A stretch of DNA of 58,533 nucleotides. Source: Deltaproteobacteria bacterium. GTDB taxonomy: Bacteria > Desulfobacterota > Syntrophobacteria > BM002. Within the stretch, counting starts at the first letter, position 1. Each line of letters begins with the position of its first letter. Made by a program: the position numbers and the translations under genes. The stretch covers positions 1-58,533 of the forward strand of contig JAFDGZ010000011.1 of NCBI GenBank assembly GCA_019309045.1, in the 5' to 3' direction. Below are positions 8,527 through 17,401 of this stretch, one piece after another. A model generated the notes under the pieces. It was not told the origin of the DNA. It saw nothing but the letters and a program-made list of their open reading frames with translations, and searched no databases.

Positions 8527-10563
8527 TCAGGCGGCCTTTTCCACTTTGACTGCACACACCTTGTATTCAGGTATCTTGGCAATGGGATCATGAGCAGGAT
8601 TGGTGAGGATATTGGCGCAGGTCTCAGCAAAGTGGAATGGCAGGAATACCACCCCTTTTTCCACCCGTTCAGTGAGGGTTACCTTCGCCTCCAGCTGACC
8701 TCGCCGTGAGGCAACTCTCACTGGTTCGCCTTCCAGCACACCCAGTTGCCGGGCGTCAGCCGGATGCATCTCCAGTCTTGCTTCTGGTATTTCCGCATGC
8801 AGCGAAGGTGAAATTCGGGTCATGGTGCCCGTATGAAAATGGACATGAACCCGACCAGTGCTGAGCCAGAAAGGATATTCTCCGTCGATTTCTTCGGCCG
8901 GCGGCTGGTACTCAATAGCGTGAAAAAGGCCGAGGCCGCGAGCGAACTTGCCTTGATGCAAGAACTTGGTGCCTGGATGCTCCGTGTTCGGGCATGGCCA
9001 GGACAGCCCTTCTCCCTGCAAGCGCTCGTAGGTAATACCACCATAAGAGGGTGTGAGGCTGGCGATCTCCGCCATGATTGCCTCTGCATTGTCATAGCTC
9101 ATGGGATAGCCAAAACGCGTGGACAGCTCCTGGATGATTTCCCAGTCAGGTTTGGAATCTCCGAGTGGTTCTATAGCCTTGCGCACAAGCTGGACCCTTC
9201 TTTCTGTGTTGGTGAAGGTGCCATCCTTTTCAGCAAAGGAAGTTCCGGGAAGCACCACGTGAGCCAACTGTGCCGTCTCGGTGAGAAAAATGTCCTGCAC
9301 CACAAGGAGTTCAGCATTCTTCAGGGCCTTTTCCACATGACTGGCATCAGGGTCGCTCACCATGGGGTTTTCACCTATGGCATAGAGCGCTTTGACCGAG
9401 CCATCCGCAAGGCCGGCAAGTATGCCGGGGATGGTGAGTCCTATCTGGTCAGAGAGCTTGGCATTCCAGGCCTTTTCAAATTTGACTTGATTGTCGATGA
9501 CGTTTACTGCCTGGTAGCCTGGATAGACATTTGGCAGGCCACCCATATCGCAGGCGCCCTGAACATTGTTTTGCCCTCGCAAGGGGTTGACCCCGGTGGA
9601 CTCCTTGCCCACATTGCCAGTGAGCATCGCCAGATTAGCGAGAGACTTCACATTGTCTACCCCGGTGGTGTGCTGAGTGATGCCCATGCAGTAGACAATG
9701 GATGCCCGCTCGGCCTTGGCGTAAAATTCAGCGATTTTTTCAATATCTTCTGCAGACACCCCGGTAATTTTAGCCACTTTTTCCGGGGGATAACCCTGGA
9801 GGACTTTTTCAAACTCTGCGAAGTTTTCAGTGCGCTCGGCGATAAACTCCTGATCGTGCCAGCCTTTCTGGACAATGACATGCATAATGCCGTTGATCAG
9901 AGCCACATCAGTTCCCAGGTTGTGCCGGGCGTAAAGATCTGCTTTCAATGCCAGCTGGATCTTGCGCGGGTCAGCCACCACCAGCTTGGCTCCTTTGGCC
10001 TTGGCACGATAAATGCGTGTTGCCACCAGTGGATGTGAAGAGGTGGTGTTGGAGCCGATGACAAAAATGCAGTCGGCGTCCTCCAGTTCGCCGACGGAGT
10101 TGGTCATTGCTCCACTGCCGAAAGAGGCGGCAAGCCCTGCCACCGTAGAGGAGTGTCAGAGACGGGCGCAGTGGTCCACATTGTTGGTTCCCACTGCGGC
10201 ACGAGCGAATTTCTGAATAAGATAGTTCTCTTCGTTGGTCAGTTTGGCCGAAGCGAGAAAGGCGATGCTGTCACTGCCGTGAGATTCTTTGATTGCCTGC
10301 AGTCTGGAGGAGGTGTATTCGAGAGCTTCATCCCAGTCGGTTTCAACAAGCTCCCCGTTCTTGCGTATCAGCGGTTTTTTAAGTCTGGTGGGATGCTGGA
10401 TGAACTGGTGAATGTTCCAGCCCTTGACGCAGAGTTTTCCCTGATTCACGGGACTGGTCTTGGAAGGAATGGTGCCTATAATCTGGCCATCCAACACTTC
10501 CAGGTACAGACCGCAGCCGCAGCCGCAATAAGCACAGGTGGTGAGTACAGTGTGATAGTCCAT
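8527..10563 (-). CDS. fdhF: Formate dehydrogenase, catalytic subunit, selenocysteine-containing
   Basis: Molybdopterin or tungstopterin enzyme that oxidises formate to CO2, or runs in reverse. The gene is read through an in-frame TGA at 10156-10158, giving 678 residues with selenocysteine at position 136. The residues around it ([25 protein letters not shown]) are exactly those flanking the active-site Sec/Cys in formate dehydrogenases. The N-terminus has a [4Fe-4S] motif (CAYCGCGCGLYLE...CVKGW). The C-terminus is the molybdopterin-dinucleotide-binding domain (PEARLEMHPADARQLG). The start at 10563 has AAGGAG nine bases upstream. There is no signal peptide, so the enzyme is cytosolic. It follows apbE by 12 bp in the Rnf cluster. 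Confidence 0.93.
10126..10158 (-). promoter_or_regulatory. Selenocysteine codon and downstream bSECIS-like hairpin
   Basis: The in-frame TGA is at 10156-10158. Eleven bases downstream on the minus strand begins a hairpin (10126-10144): a seven-pair stem GGTGGCA/TGCCGCC with one G-U pair and a five-base loop GGGCT. The loop begins about 18 nt after the TGA, matching the geometry of the bacterial SECIS that SelB reads. The loop starts with GG, as in known elements. Read-through also requires selA, selB, selC and selD, which are not in this window. Confidence 0.75.
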
Positions 10564-10575
10564 GGTGGCGACTCC

Positions 10576-11619
10576 TTAAATTTGTTTCCACCCTGATGAT
10601 AGTATTTTGTGGTGATGCTTGTCAATAATGAGGCCTTCTGCTCCCGAGACGCGGGAGAGAAAAGAAGCTCCCCTCCTTGCTCCCATGACAAAGGCAGCAG
10701 TGGCCAGAGCATCAGCTGCCATGCCTGAAGAGGCTTTCACAGTGACACTGGCAACATTGTGCACTGGAGCACCTGAAGTAGGAGAGATGAGGTGGTGAAA
10801 CATTTTCTCGCGATCGAAGAAAACTTCATAGTTTCCGGAAGTGGCCACAGCACCGGAGTCGAGCCGGATTTCATCCAGGCATTTGTTGCGATGCCAGGGA
10901 TTTTGAATGGCGATCTTCCAGGGGTTCTTTTTGCCTTTGCCGCCGTGCACCACAATGTCTCCCCCGGCGTTGATGAGAGCATGCTGGATGCGATTTTTCT
11001 GCAGGACCTGCATGGCCTGGTCAATAATATATCCTTTGGCAATGCCGTCTAGAGTGACTCCCATGCCGGCTCTTTCAAAAGAGATTGCCTGTTTCTGCAT
11101 CCTGAGATGCGCACTGCCGATCCTGGTCTTTACCTCCAGGAGCGCCTCGGCAGTGGGAGGTGTTTGGCGAGTTCGGAAACTCTCTCGATAGAGATCCACA
11201 AGCGGTTTCACAGTGATGTCAAAGGCACCACCACTCAATTGGTAATAAAGAAGCGAGGCAGCGAATACGGTCATCACTTCAGGAGGAACGCCGCTGACAA
11301 CCCCGCTGTCGTTCAGACGTCCGATATAGGAGTTGTTCTGGAATCTGTTCATAAAGGCAGTGAGGCGATTGATTTCGGCGAAGCTTTCTTCGAGGGCCTC
11401 TTCTGCCTGTGCTGGAGATGGATGGAAGACGATCATGTTTACCACCGTTCCCATGGCCAGCCGGCTCTTGCTGACTTTGTGGAGGGAACGGTCAAATTTC
11501 ACTGCTTCCGAGGGTAGAGGAAAGTTCATGCTGAGGGCGGTGAGTCCCAGAGTGCCGCTGAGGGCGAGGAAGTGTCTGCGGCTGATGTGGTGTCTGCTCT
11601 CTGAAAAAGATTCTTTCAT
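10576..11619 (-). CDS. apbE: FAD:protein FMN transferase ApbE, Tat-exported
   Basis: Transfers FMN from FAD to a Thr or Ser of target proteins such as RnfG and RnfD on the outer face of the membrane. The N-terminus has a twin-arginine motif (SRRHFLAL) and a hydrophobic stretch. Family motifs include MGTVVNMIVF near the start of the mature protein, GGAFDITVKPL, GVTLDGIAKGYIIDQ and NAGGDIVVHG. I chose the ATG at 11619 (GAGGTGG a few bases upstream). Another ATG at 11634 overlaps the preceding stop as ATGA and is a fair alternative. RnfG upstream in this cluster carries a recognisable flavinylation motif, so it is the probable substrate. Confidence 0.92.
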   Translation of the reverse strand: MKESFSESRHHISRRHFLALSGTLGLTALSMNFPLPSEAVKFDRSLHKVSKSRLAMGTVVNMIVFHPSPAQAEEALEESFAEINRLTAFMNRFQNNSYIGRLNDSGVVSGVPPEVMTVFAASLLYYQLSGGAFDITVKPLVDLYRESFRTRQTPPTAEALLEVKTRIGSAHLRMQKQAISFERAGMGVTLDGIAKGYIIDQAMQVLQKNRIQHALINAGGDIVVHGGKGKKNPWKIAIQNPWHRNKCLDEIRLDSGAVATSGNYEVFFDREKMFHHLISPTSGAPVHNVASVTVKASSGMAADALATAAFVMGARRGASFLSRVSGAEGLIIDKHHHKILSSGWKQI

Positions 11620-11630
11620 TGCCTGCCACC

Positions 11631-12443
11631 TCATTCGTTTGCAATTGCTTTGTTGGTCTGCTCAGTGGCCAGAGCATGTGTTGCCGCTTTGGCCTCAGGT
11701 GTTTCAGCCTCCTGACCCATCACTTTTGCCACCAACTTGTAGAGACTCTTGAGCGGGATGTCAGCCGGACAGACTTCCTCACAGAGACCGCAGTAAATGC
11801 ACAAGGAACGTCCTACCATGTGAATGGCTCTGGTCATTAGAAAATTAGGATTGGCTGGCGGGATTTCGCCACGCGGGATGAGGGAGGCTTCCTCGAGAGT
11901 ACATTCGTCGCAGTAGCACACAGGACAGATGTTGCGGCAGCCGTAGCACTTGACGCAGCGGTCGAAGGTGTCGAACCATTCTTGCAGTTCTGCCAGGATG
12001 TCCACCCCGGTTGTGGCAGCTGCTTTGTCTCCTCCAAAAGGGAGTGCAGGTTCTCCAGCCACGGCAGCGTCCGGATACGGCTTCCAACAACCGTGTTTTT
12101 GGGCAAGTTCAGACGGACAGCAGAAACCCACCGGGATTACTCGGTCCCGGTGCAGTTTGCTGACTGCAAAGAGTTGCTGCAACCCCCTCTCGTCGCATCC
12201 TCTGACCAGCACGGCAAAGGTGTCGGTGGGGTATTTATGTGCAAGCTTCGTCAAGATCTTATCCAGGGGATAGCGACTGTCTCCTTGCTCCCGGTAGTCG
12301 GCTAGAGACAAACTATCAAGTTCTTCAGCCTTGGTGAAAAGATGGGGGCCTACGTGCGAGTCGTGTTCTCTCAAGGCAAGAAAGCCCTTGATTTTCCCCT
12401 CGGCAAACAGATTTGCTACATACTCTTTGATGGTGTCTTTCAT
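11631..12443 (-). CDS. Iron-sulfur protein with two cluster-binding regions, FrhB/FdhB-like
   Basis: A 270-residue soluble protein. Residues 77-110 (VLVRGCDERGLQQL...GFCCPSEL) resemble the N-terminal domain of F420-hydrogenase beta/FdhB-like proteins. A cysteine-rich segment (Cys163, 166, 169, 173, 176, 178, 181) and a classical CIYCGLCEEVCP motif (Cys215, 218, 221, 225) should bind at least two [4Fe-4S] clusters. It overlaps rseC by ATGA and apbE by up to 4 bp. Its place between Rnf and fdhF suggests that it carries electrons between the formate dehydrogenase and the Rnf complex. That role is inferred. No flavin motif is obvious, and I would not assign a specific enzyme name. Confidence 0.75.
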   Translation of the reverse strand: MKDTIKEYVANLFAEGKIKGFLALREHDSHVGPHLFTKAEELDSLSLADYREQGDSRYPLDKILTKLAHKYPTDTFAVLVRGCDERGLQQLFAVSKLHRDRVIPVGFCCPSELAQKHGCWKPYPDAAVAGEPALPFGGDKAAATTGVDILAELQEWFDTFDRCVKCYGCRNICPVCYCDECTLEEASLIPRGEIPPANPNFLMTRAIHMVGRSLCIYCGLCEEVCPADIPLKSLYKLVAKVMGQEAETPEAKAATHALATEQTNKAIANE

Positions 12444-12880
12444 CAGCTTTCCTTGATTAATCTGGTAATCTTGGGAATGGTTTCTCCAGTGTGCCCGAGT
12501 CTTCGGTCTTTTCTTTTCACTAGAAGAAAGGCGAGCCCGAAAAAAAGGGCTCCGCCCATGAAAGAGGACAGTTCCGAATCCATGTTTAGTTTTGGGGCTA
12601 GTTGTTGGCCTAAGGCGGCGCCAGTTATGAGGGCCAGGATGGGAAACATGTACACCAGAAAAGACAGTTTCACCAGAGACTGCTCTTGCAGAGTCAACAG
12701 TACCTGATCTCCTACCTTGGCATTGATTATATTGATGGCTTCAACTTCCATCTCTTTGCCGCCGCCGAGGACTTTGCAGGCGCCGTGCGAACTGCATGAT
12801 TCACACATGGTACTTCTCTTGGTGACCACCCAGGCTCTATTGCCCCTGGTTCTCTTGACTGTACCTTCTTCGTTCAACAC
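12443..12880 (-). CDS. rseC: RseC/MucC-like integral membrane protein
   Basis: A 145-residue protein of the RseC/MucC family. The N-terminal part has a Cys cluster (CESCSSHGAC) and a small beta-rich domain. Two membrane helices follow (residues about 73-92 and 104-122), then a basic tail. In gammaproteobacteria RseC is part of a system that reduces the SoxR [2Fe-2S] cluster together with Rsx (Rnf) proteins, so the Rnf link recurs here. The start is GTG at 12880. The stop overlaps the next start as ATGA. It probably helps assembly or redox maintenance of the Rnf complex; that is inferred from family association. Confidence 0.82.
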   Translation of the reverse strand: MLNEEGTVKRTRGNRAWVVTKRSTMCESCSSHGACKVLGGGKEMEVEAINIINAKVGDQVLLTLQEQSLVKLSFLVYMFPILALITGAALGQQLAPKLNMDSELSSFMGGALFFGLAFLLVKRKDRRLGHTGETIPKITRLIKES

Positions 12881-12892
12881 GATATTAGCAAC

Positions 12893-13351
12893 CTAAAAAT
12901 AGTCGGCAGGGTTGAATACCAGGGGAGCTGCTTCCTGGTCTAAAATTTCTGCTTCAGTAACCTGGCCGACAAACAGGGTATGGTCACCTATGTCTATGGT
13001 CTCAACCACGTTACAGTCTATGTATGCCAGAGCTTGGGGCAACAAAGGGAGGCCTGCTGCAGTGTGCTCGATATCTATTCCCTGGAATTTATCTACCTGC
13101 CGCCCGGTGGTAAAGCCGAAACGGGCTGCCAGGTCCACCTGATCTTGCCCCAGTACGTTAACGGCAAACTGACCGCTGCGGACAATCATGCCGTGGCATT
13201 TTCTCAAAGGGGCAATGGCGACACCAATAAGGGTTGGTTCATAAGAAAGTTGCGTGAGCCACGATCTGGTCACCCCATTGATCTGCCCATTGTCAGCAGT
13301 GGTGACGATGTATACCCCATTGGTAAGACACTTCATTACGATATTTCGCAT
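12893..13351 (-). CDS. Flavin reductase-like FMN-binding protein
   Basis: A 152-residue single-domain protein of the FMN-binding split-barrel flavin reductase family, recognised by NGVTRSWLTQLSYEPTLIGVAI and by the segment GQFAVNVLGQDQ. It probably binds FMN and moves electrons between NAD(P)H, or another donor, and free flavin or an Fe-S partner. AGGAG precedes the ATG. It lies between the rnfB fusion and rseC on the same strand, 12 bp from rseC, so it is co-transcribed with the Rnf genes. Many family members in anaerobes are part of redox operons with unknown partners, so the physiological acceptor is open. Confidence 0.8.
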   Translation of the reverse strand: MRNIVMKCLTNGVYIVTTADNGQINGVTRSWLTQLSYEPTLIGVAIAPLRKCHGMIVRSGQFAVNVLGQDQVDLAARFGFTTGRQVDKFQGIDIEHTAAGLPLLPQALAYIDCNVVETIDIGDHTLFVGQVTEAEILDQEAAPLVFNPADYF

Positions 13352-13483
13352 CTTCGCTCCTGCTCAGTACTCAGGGGATTTGCGCCTCCAGTTACTTTCC
13401 CCTCCTCCTCCGCTGCTTCCTGTGTGAGTAGAGAGTCGCCGCCAACTCCAATCAGGCGCCTGCCGAAGCCCGCCTCAGAGTCT

Positions 13484-15538
13484 TCAGTGGTACCTGCTGC
13501 GCAGGTAGCAGATGAGTCCGCAGTTCAGACATCTTGCCGCCTCTGTTAGTGCCATCTCTTCTGTGAGTCCCAACTCTATTTCCAGAGAAGGATCGACAAG
13601 TTCTTCAGCCGGACGTTCGGGCATTTTTTGGCGAGGTGCAGCTGGCTGCAATGCTACCAGACGGCTGACGTCCAGCACGTCTGTATCCGGCGTGATCATG
13701 TGTGGTGGTGGCAAAACCTCTTTGCCGGTGAGAAACAGATGCGTGGAGGCGGCTGCCCGCCGGCCAGCGCCAATTGCTTCCACCACCGAACGGTAATCGG
13801 TCACAGTGTCTACACTTGTGAAGACTTCCTGGCGGACAGGCCTCGGTACATGATGATACGGAGAAATGGTACGCCAGCGTATAGGCGAGCCCTCATCTTC
13901 GCCAGTTGGCACTCGGACAAATATCATCTCTGGCAGGCGACCAATGGCAGCGATGATGGTGTCTGCTGCTATGAGGCTCTCTTTTGAGCGTACAGGTCTT
14001 GCCGTGCCGTTTCCAGATGGAACCGTTGTCAGGGCGAGGTGTGTGAGCCGATTCTCCTCGCCCAGGAGCCTGGTAAGCGTGGTCTGGAAATGAAGGGACA
14101 CGGACTCTTCCGCCATTTTGGCAAGATCGCTGTCAGAAAGTCCCAATTGGGCCTGTGGTCGTTCGAAGATGATATCCACCGATTCGGCACCAATTCCTCT
14201 GCATTTGCGTGCCAGGTCCAGGGCCATTTCACCACCACCCACGATGACCACCCGCTTGCCGAGCTGAACCTGGGTACCCTGAGCCAGTGCGAGAGACAGG
14301 GGTAGCAGCAGATAGAGGCCAGGTACAGGCTGCTCCAGGCCTGAGTTGCGCATAAGAATGGCGTCCCAGCCTCCAGTGGCAAGTATTACCGCCTGGTAAT
14401 CCTGCTCGAGCAGCCCAGCAATAGTAAAATCACGACCGAGAACCTGGCCAGTTCGGGCTTCCACGCCAAGTTCGAGAATGCCATTTATATCCCAGTCTAT
14501 GACGTCCCGCGGCAGACGAGACTCTGCTATAGCCTTGCGCAGTAGTCCTCCCAGTTCCGGCATGGCCTCAAAGATAGTGGGTGAGTGCCCCAGACGAGCC
14601 AGGAAGCAGGCCGTGCTCAATCCCTCTGCTCCCCCTCCCACCACTGCCAGCCGCTTGCCAGTGTCTGGTGCTTTGAACAACTCGATCCTTTCGCCGCTCT
14701 GTCTCTCATGATCCGCCACGAATCGCTTCAAGTAGTTGATGGCAACTGGTTCATCATGAAGATTTCGACGACACTCGAATTCGCAAGGATGAGGGCAGAT
14801 CCGACCGCACACCATAGGAAGTGGATTACGTTCCTTGATGATTCTGAGCGCTTCTCTGTAGTTGCCGAGAGCTGTCTGGCGGATCTGTTCAGGTATGTTG
14901 ATTCCTGCCGGACAGGTTCGTTGACAGGGTGCAGTGCACTCATCAGTGGTGTACTCGCCGAGGATGCGATCGGTAACTGAGGTCAGGGCGATGATTCCTT
15001 TCGGACAGGTCCGCACACAAGTGCCACAGCCGGTGCAGAGGTGCTCGTCCACCACAGGAAGACCATCATCTCCCATGGACAGCGCTTCAAAGGGGCAGGC
15101 CTTGACGCATGAGCCCAGACCGATACAGCCTATGGGGCACTCCTTGGGACCGCCCGCCAGCAGTACGGCAGCCCGACAATCGTCTACCCCGTCGTAGATG
15201 TACTTGAGGTCTGCCTCTTGCACACTGTAGCGGCAGCCGATATGGGCAATCTGCGGCTCCCGTTCTTCCACTTCCACGCCAAGGATCTCTGCCACCCTGG
15301 CATGCACTTCAGGACCGCCTCCAACGCAACAATTAGGGGCCAGCTTTCCTAAGACGATGGCCTGGGCTGCCGCACTGCAGCCCGGCATGCCGCAGCCGCC
15401 ACAATTTGCACCAGGCAGGGCTTCTTCCAATTCTTCCACTTTGGGATCGATGTAGACGTAGAAAACTTTGGAGGCTATGGCTAAACCCACACCCGCCAGC
15501 AAGCCGAGCCCTCCTATTGCTAAACCTGCGGTAATCAT
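13484..15538 (-). CDS. rnfB: RnfB fused to a GltD/NfnB-like FAD/NAD(P)H oxidoreductase
   Basis: Continuous 684-residue reading frame. Residues 1-25 are the RnfB membrane anchor. The RnfB iron-sulfur domain follows (ALPGANCGGCGMPGCSAAAQ), then two ferredoxin motifs (CIGLGSCVKACPF and CTGCGTCVRTCPKG). From about residue 200 the protein is a GltD-type module: a four-Cys N-terminal helical domain (CTAPCQRTCPAG...CGRICPHPCEFECRR), an FAD-binding VVGGGAEGLS, an NAD(P)H-binding VVIVGGGEMALDLA, an ATGGWDA switch and a C-terminal CLNCGLICY. Ordinary RnfB ends after the ferredoxin motifs. This fusion adds a second flavin and pyridine nucleotide site to the complex. It follows rnfA by 26 bp. Confidence 0.92.
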   Translation of the reverse strand: MITAGLAIGGLGLLAGVGLAIASKVFYVYIDPKVEELEEALPGANCGGCGMPGCSAAAQAIVLGKLAPNCCVGGGPEVHARVAEILGVEVEEREPQIAHIGCRYSVQEADLKYIYDGVDDCRAAVLLAGGPKECPIGCIGLGSCVKACPFEALSMGDDGLPVVDEHLCTGCGTCVRTCPKGIIALTSVTDRILGEYTTDECTAPCQRTCPAGINIPEQIRQTALGNYREALRIIKERNPLPMVCGRICPHPCEFECRRNLHDEPVAINYLKRFVADHERQSGERIELFKAPDTGKRLAVVGGGAEGLSTACFLARLGHSPTIFEAMPELGGLLRKAIAESRLPRDVIDWDINGILELGVEARTGQVLGRDFTIAGLLEQDYQAVILATGGWDAILMRNSGLEQPVPGLYLLLPLSLALAQGTQVQLGKRVVIVGGGEMALDLARKCRGIGAESVDIIFERPQAQLGLSDSDLAKMAEESVSLHFQTTLTRLLGEENRLTHLALTTVPSGNGTARPVRSKESLIAADTIIAAIGRLPEMIFVRVPTGEDEGSPIRWRTISPYHHVPRPVRQEVFTSVDTVTDYRSVVEAIGAGRRAAASTHLFLTGKEVLPPPHMITPDTDVLDVSRLVALQPAAPRQKMPERPAEELVDPSLEIELGLTEEMALTEAARCLNCGLICYLRSRYH

Positions 15539-15564
15539 CCTTGCAACTCCTCAGTTGATAATTG

Positions 15565-16143
15565 TTATTTTACCAGGCCTGTAAAGCCGAGAAAAGCCAG
15601 GGAAAGAAGGCCCACAGTAATCATGGCAATGGGCATGCCGACGAATGGCCGGGGTATTCTGGCCATGGGATACCGCTCCCGCACGCTGGTGAGCAGGATC
15701 AAGGCCAAACTGTAACCCACAGATGAGGCAAAGGAGAAAACCACAGTCTTCATAAAGCTGAATTCCGACTGGATGTTGATGATGGCAATACCCAACACGG
15801 CACAGTTAGTAGTAATCAGCGGCAGATAGATACCGAGAGCCTTGTAGAGAGCCGGTACGGACTTTTGCAGAAACATCTCCACCAGCTGGACCAGGGCAGC
15901 AATTATGAGAATAAAGGCAATGGTTTGCAGGTACTCCAGGTTCAAAGGATCCAGGATAGCGTATTGCACTATCCAGGTGATCACTCCTGCAAGGGTTATG
16001 ACAAACACCACAGCCATACCCATGCCGGTGGCAGTGTCCATTCGTTGTGATACACCGAGAAAGGGGCAGTTGCCGAGATACCTCGCCAGAATAATGTTGT
16101 TTACCAGGATGGCACTTACAATCAGCAGTAAATAATCAGACAT
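15565..16143 (-). CDS. rnfA: Rnf complex subunit RnfA
   Basis: 192-residue integral membrane subunit of the ion-pumping Rnf complex, with six predicted helices. The start MSDYLLLIVSAILVNNIIL, the segment LGNCPFLGVS and the internal LITTNCAVLGIAI are characteristic of RnfA/RsxA, including the conserved Cys residues that hold the intramembrane [2Fe-2S] cluster with RnfE. The gene sits between rnfE (75 bp) and rnfB (26 bp). Nothing departs from a normal RnfA, which suggests the membrane core of the complex is functional. Confidence 0.95.
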   Translation of the reverse strand: MSDYLLLIVSAILVNNIILARYLGNCPFLGVSQRMDTATGMGMAVVFVITLAGVITWIVQYAILDPLNLEYLQTIAFILIIAALVQLVEMFLQKSVPALYKALGIYLPLITTNCAVLGIAIINIQSEFSFMKTVVFSFASSVGYSLALILLTSVRERYPMARIPRPFVGMPIAMITVGLLSLAFLGFTGLVK

Positions 16144-16217
16144 GACGGGCCACTCTCCTGTTCGAATGTTGGCGTCTATTCATGAACAACTGTAGCATGC
16201 GGAAGATGCTTCCAGGC

Positions 16218-16814
16218 TCACGCGTGTTTCTTGCGACTGACCAGATTCATCAAACCCAGCAAAGCTCCCAGACAGACAAAAGCGCCAGGAGCCTTTACCA
16301 TGAAGGCAAAGGGTTCGAAGCTGGCCCACATGATGTGGGCGCCAAAAATGGTGCCATTTCCCAGAATTTCACGAATACTTCCCAGCACCGTAAGAGAAAT
16401 GGTGAAGCCCAGACCGATGCCGAGACCGTCGGCAATAGAGTGGGCGACAGGGTTTTTGGAGGCGAATGCTTCTGCCCGGCCGAGGATGATGCAGTTGACG
16501 ACAATCAGCGGGATAAATATGCCGAGTATCTTGTAAAGGGGATAGAAATAGGCCTGCATCAGAAGTTCTACCATGACCACAAACGACGCTATCACTACAA
16601 TGTAAGCGGCAATCCTTACCTTGCTGGGAATAGCTTTACGCAGCAGGGAAATGAGCAAATTGGAAAACACCAGCACGAAGGTGGTGGCAAGCCCCATGCC
16701 CACACCATTCTTGGCTGCAGTGGTTACCGCCAGAGTAGGGCACAGACCGAGCACCAATCGAAAGGGTGGGATGTCTCGCCACAATCCTTTGGTGAATTCA
16801 TGGACTAGGCTCAT
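16218..16814 (-). CDS. rnfE: Rnf complex subunit RnfE
   Basis: 198-residue integral membrane subunit, paralogous to RnfA and inserted in the opposite topology. Recognisable segments are FRLVLGLCPTLAVTTAAKNGVGMG and LIVVNCIILGRAEAFASKN (quoted in short here: GLCPTLAVTTA and VNCIILGRAEAFA). These hold the conserved Cys of the intramembrane iron-sulfur cluster. The start ATG overlaps the end of rnfG by 4 bp, typical of this operon. Length and motifs are normal. Confidence 0.95.
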   Translation of the reverse strand: MSLVHEFTKGLWRDIPPFRLVLGLCPTLAVTTAAKNGVGMGLATTFVLVFSNLLISLLRKAIPSKVRIAAYIVVIASFVVMVELLMQAYFYPLYKILGIFIPLIVVNCIILGRAEAFASKNPVAHSIADGLGIGLGFTISLTVLGSIREILGNGTIFGAHIMWASFEPFAFMVKAPGAFVCLGALLGLMNLVSRKKHA

Positions 16815-17401
16815 GGTTTGAAGGCCTCCTTCTTGATTGCAGCAAATTCCTGCAGTGCTTTGTCTACGGCTGTGACCACACCCCTGCTAGAATAGCTGGC
16901 ACCGCTCACCGCATCCACCTGGCCGCCGTCTGCTGTGAGCTTTGCTGTTTGCAGATCCAGTCCAGCGAACTGTTCCGTGAATTGGGGCTCGGTGATGCGG
17001 GCTCCCAGGCCGGGAGTCTCGGAGTGACTCATTATGCTGATGCCGCTGAGTTTGGCGTTGGGGCCAACCCCTACCATAACCTCGATCATGTCGTGGTATC
17101 CTTTGGCTTTGGAGGCGTAAGCCACTCCCAGGACCTTGCCGCCTTTTTTAGCCGGGAAAACGGTTACCTTCAGAGGATGGCCTTCCTCGTCTTTGCCCAC
17201 TATTACCTCCAAGCGGTCCTGAATTGGATCGTTGTCGTAGTTGAAGCTACCCAAGACCGCTTTTATAGAAGGTTCCTGGACATACTTGAGGAGCTGGTAC
17301 TCTCTGGGAGCAACCGTGGCCTTGTTTACATAAGACAACACCACTCCGGAGGTGGTGCAGATTACCGTCAGAACCACAACCATTCTTACCAGATCACGCA
17401 A
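16811..17401 (-). CDS. rnfG: Rnf complex subunit RnfG (covalent FMN protein)
   Basis: 196-residue single-pass protein with one N-terminal membrane helix and an extracytoplasmic FMN-binding domain. The family motif SHSETPGLGARI is present. The flavinylation motif reads DAVSGASYSS (residues 163-172), so the acceptor is Ser169 rather than the more usual Thr. The start is TTG at 17401, chosen because MRDLVRMVVVLTVI matches other RnfG N-termini; the ATG six codons later is the alternative. The start overlaps the end of rnfD by 8 bp. ApbE from the same cluster is the expected flavin donor enzyme. Confidence 0.93.
   Translation of the reverse strand: MRDLVRMVVVLTVICTTSGVVLSYVNKATVAPREYQLLKYVQEPSIKAVLGSFNYDNDPIQDRLEVIVGKDEEGHPLKVTVFPAKKGGKVLGVAYASKAKGYHDMIEVMVGVGPNAKLSGISIMSHSETPGLGARITEPQFTEQFAGLDLQTAKLTADGGQVDAVSGASYSSRGVVTAVDKALQEFAAIKKEAFKP

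Noticed and set aside
8833-10038. Long open frame of about 400 codons on the plus strand
   Set aside because: It lies entirely opposite fdhF and resembles no family; a shadow of the real gene.
10156-10158. TGA inside fdhF as evidence of a pseudogene
   Set aside because: It is at the exact active-site Sec position with a downstream hairpin, and the frame is intact on both sides.
13484-15538. RnfB-GltD fusion as two genes joined by an assembly error
   Set aside because: The frame is continuous, and both parts have complete motifs; no remnant of a stop or ribosome-binding site is seen at the junction.
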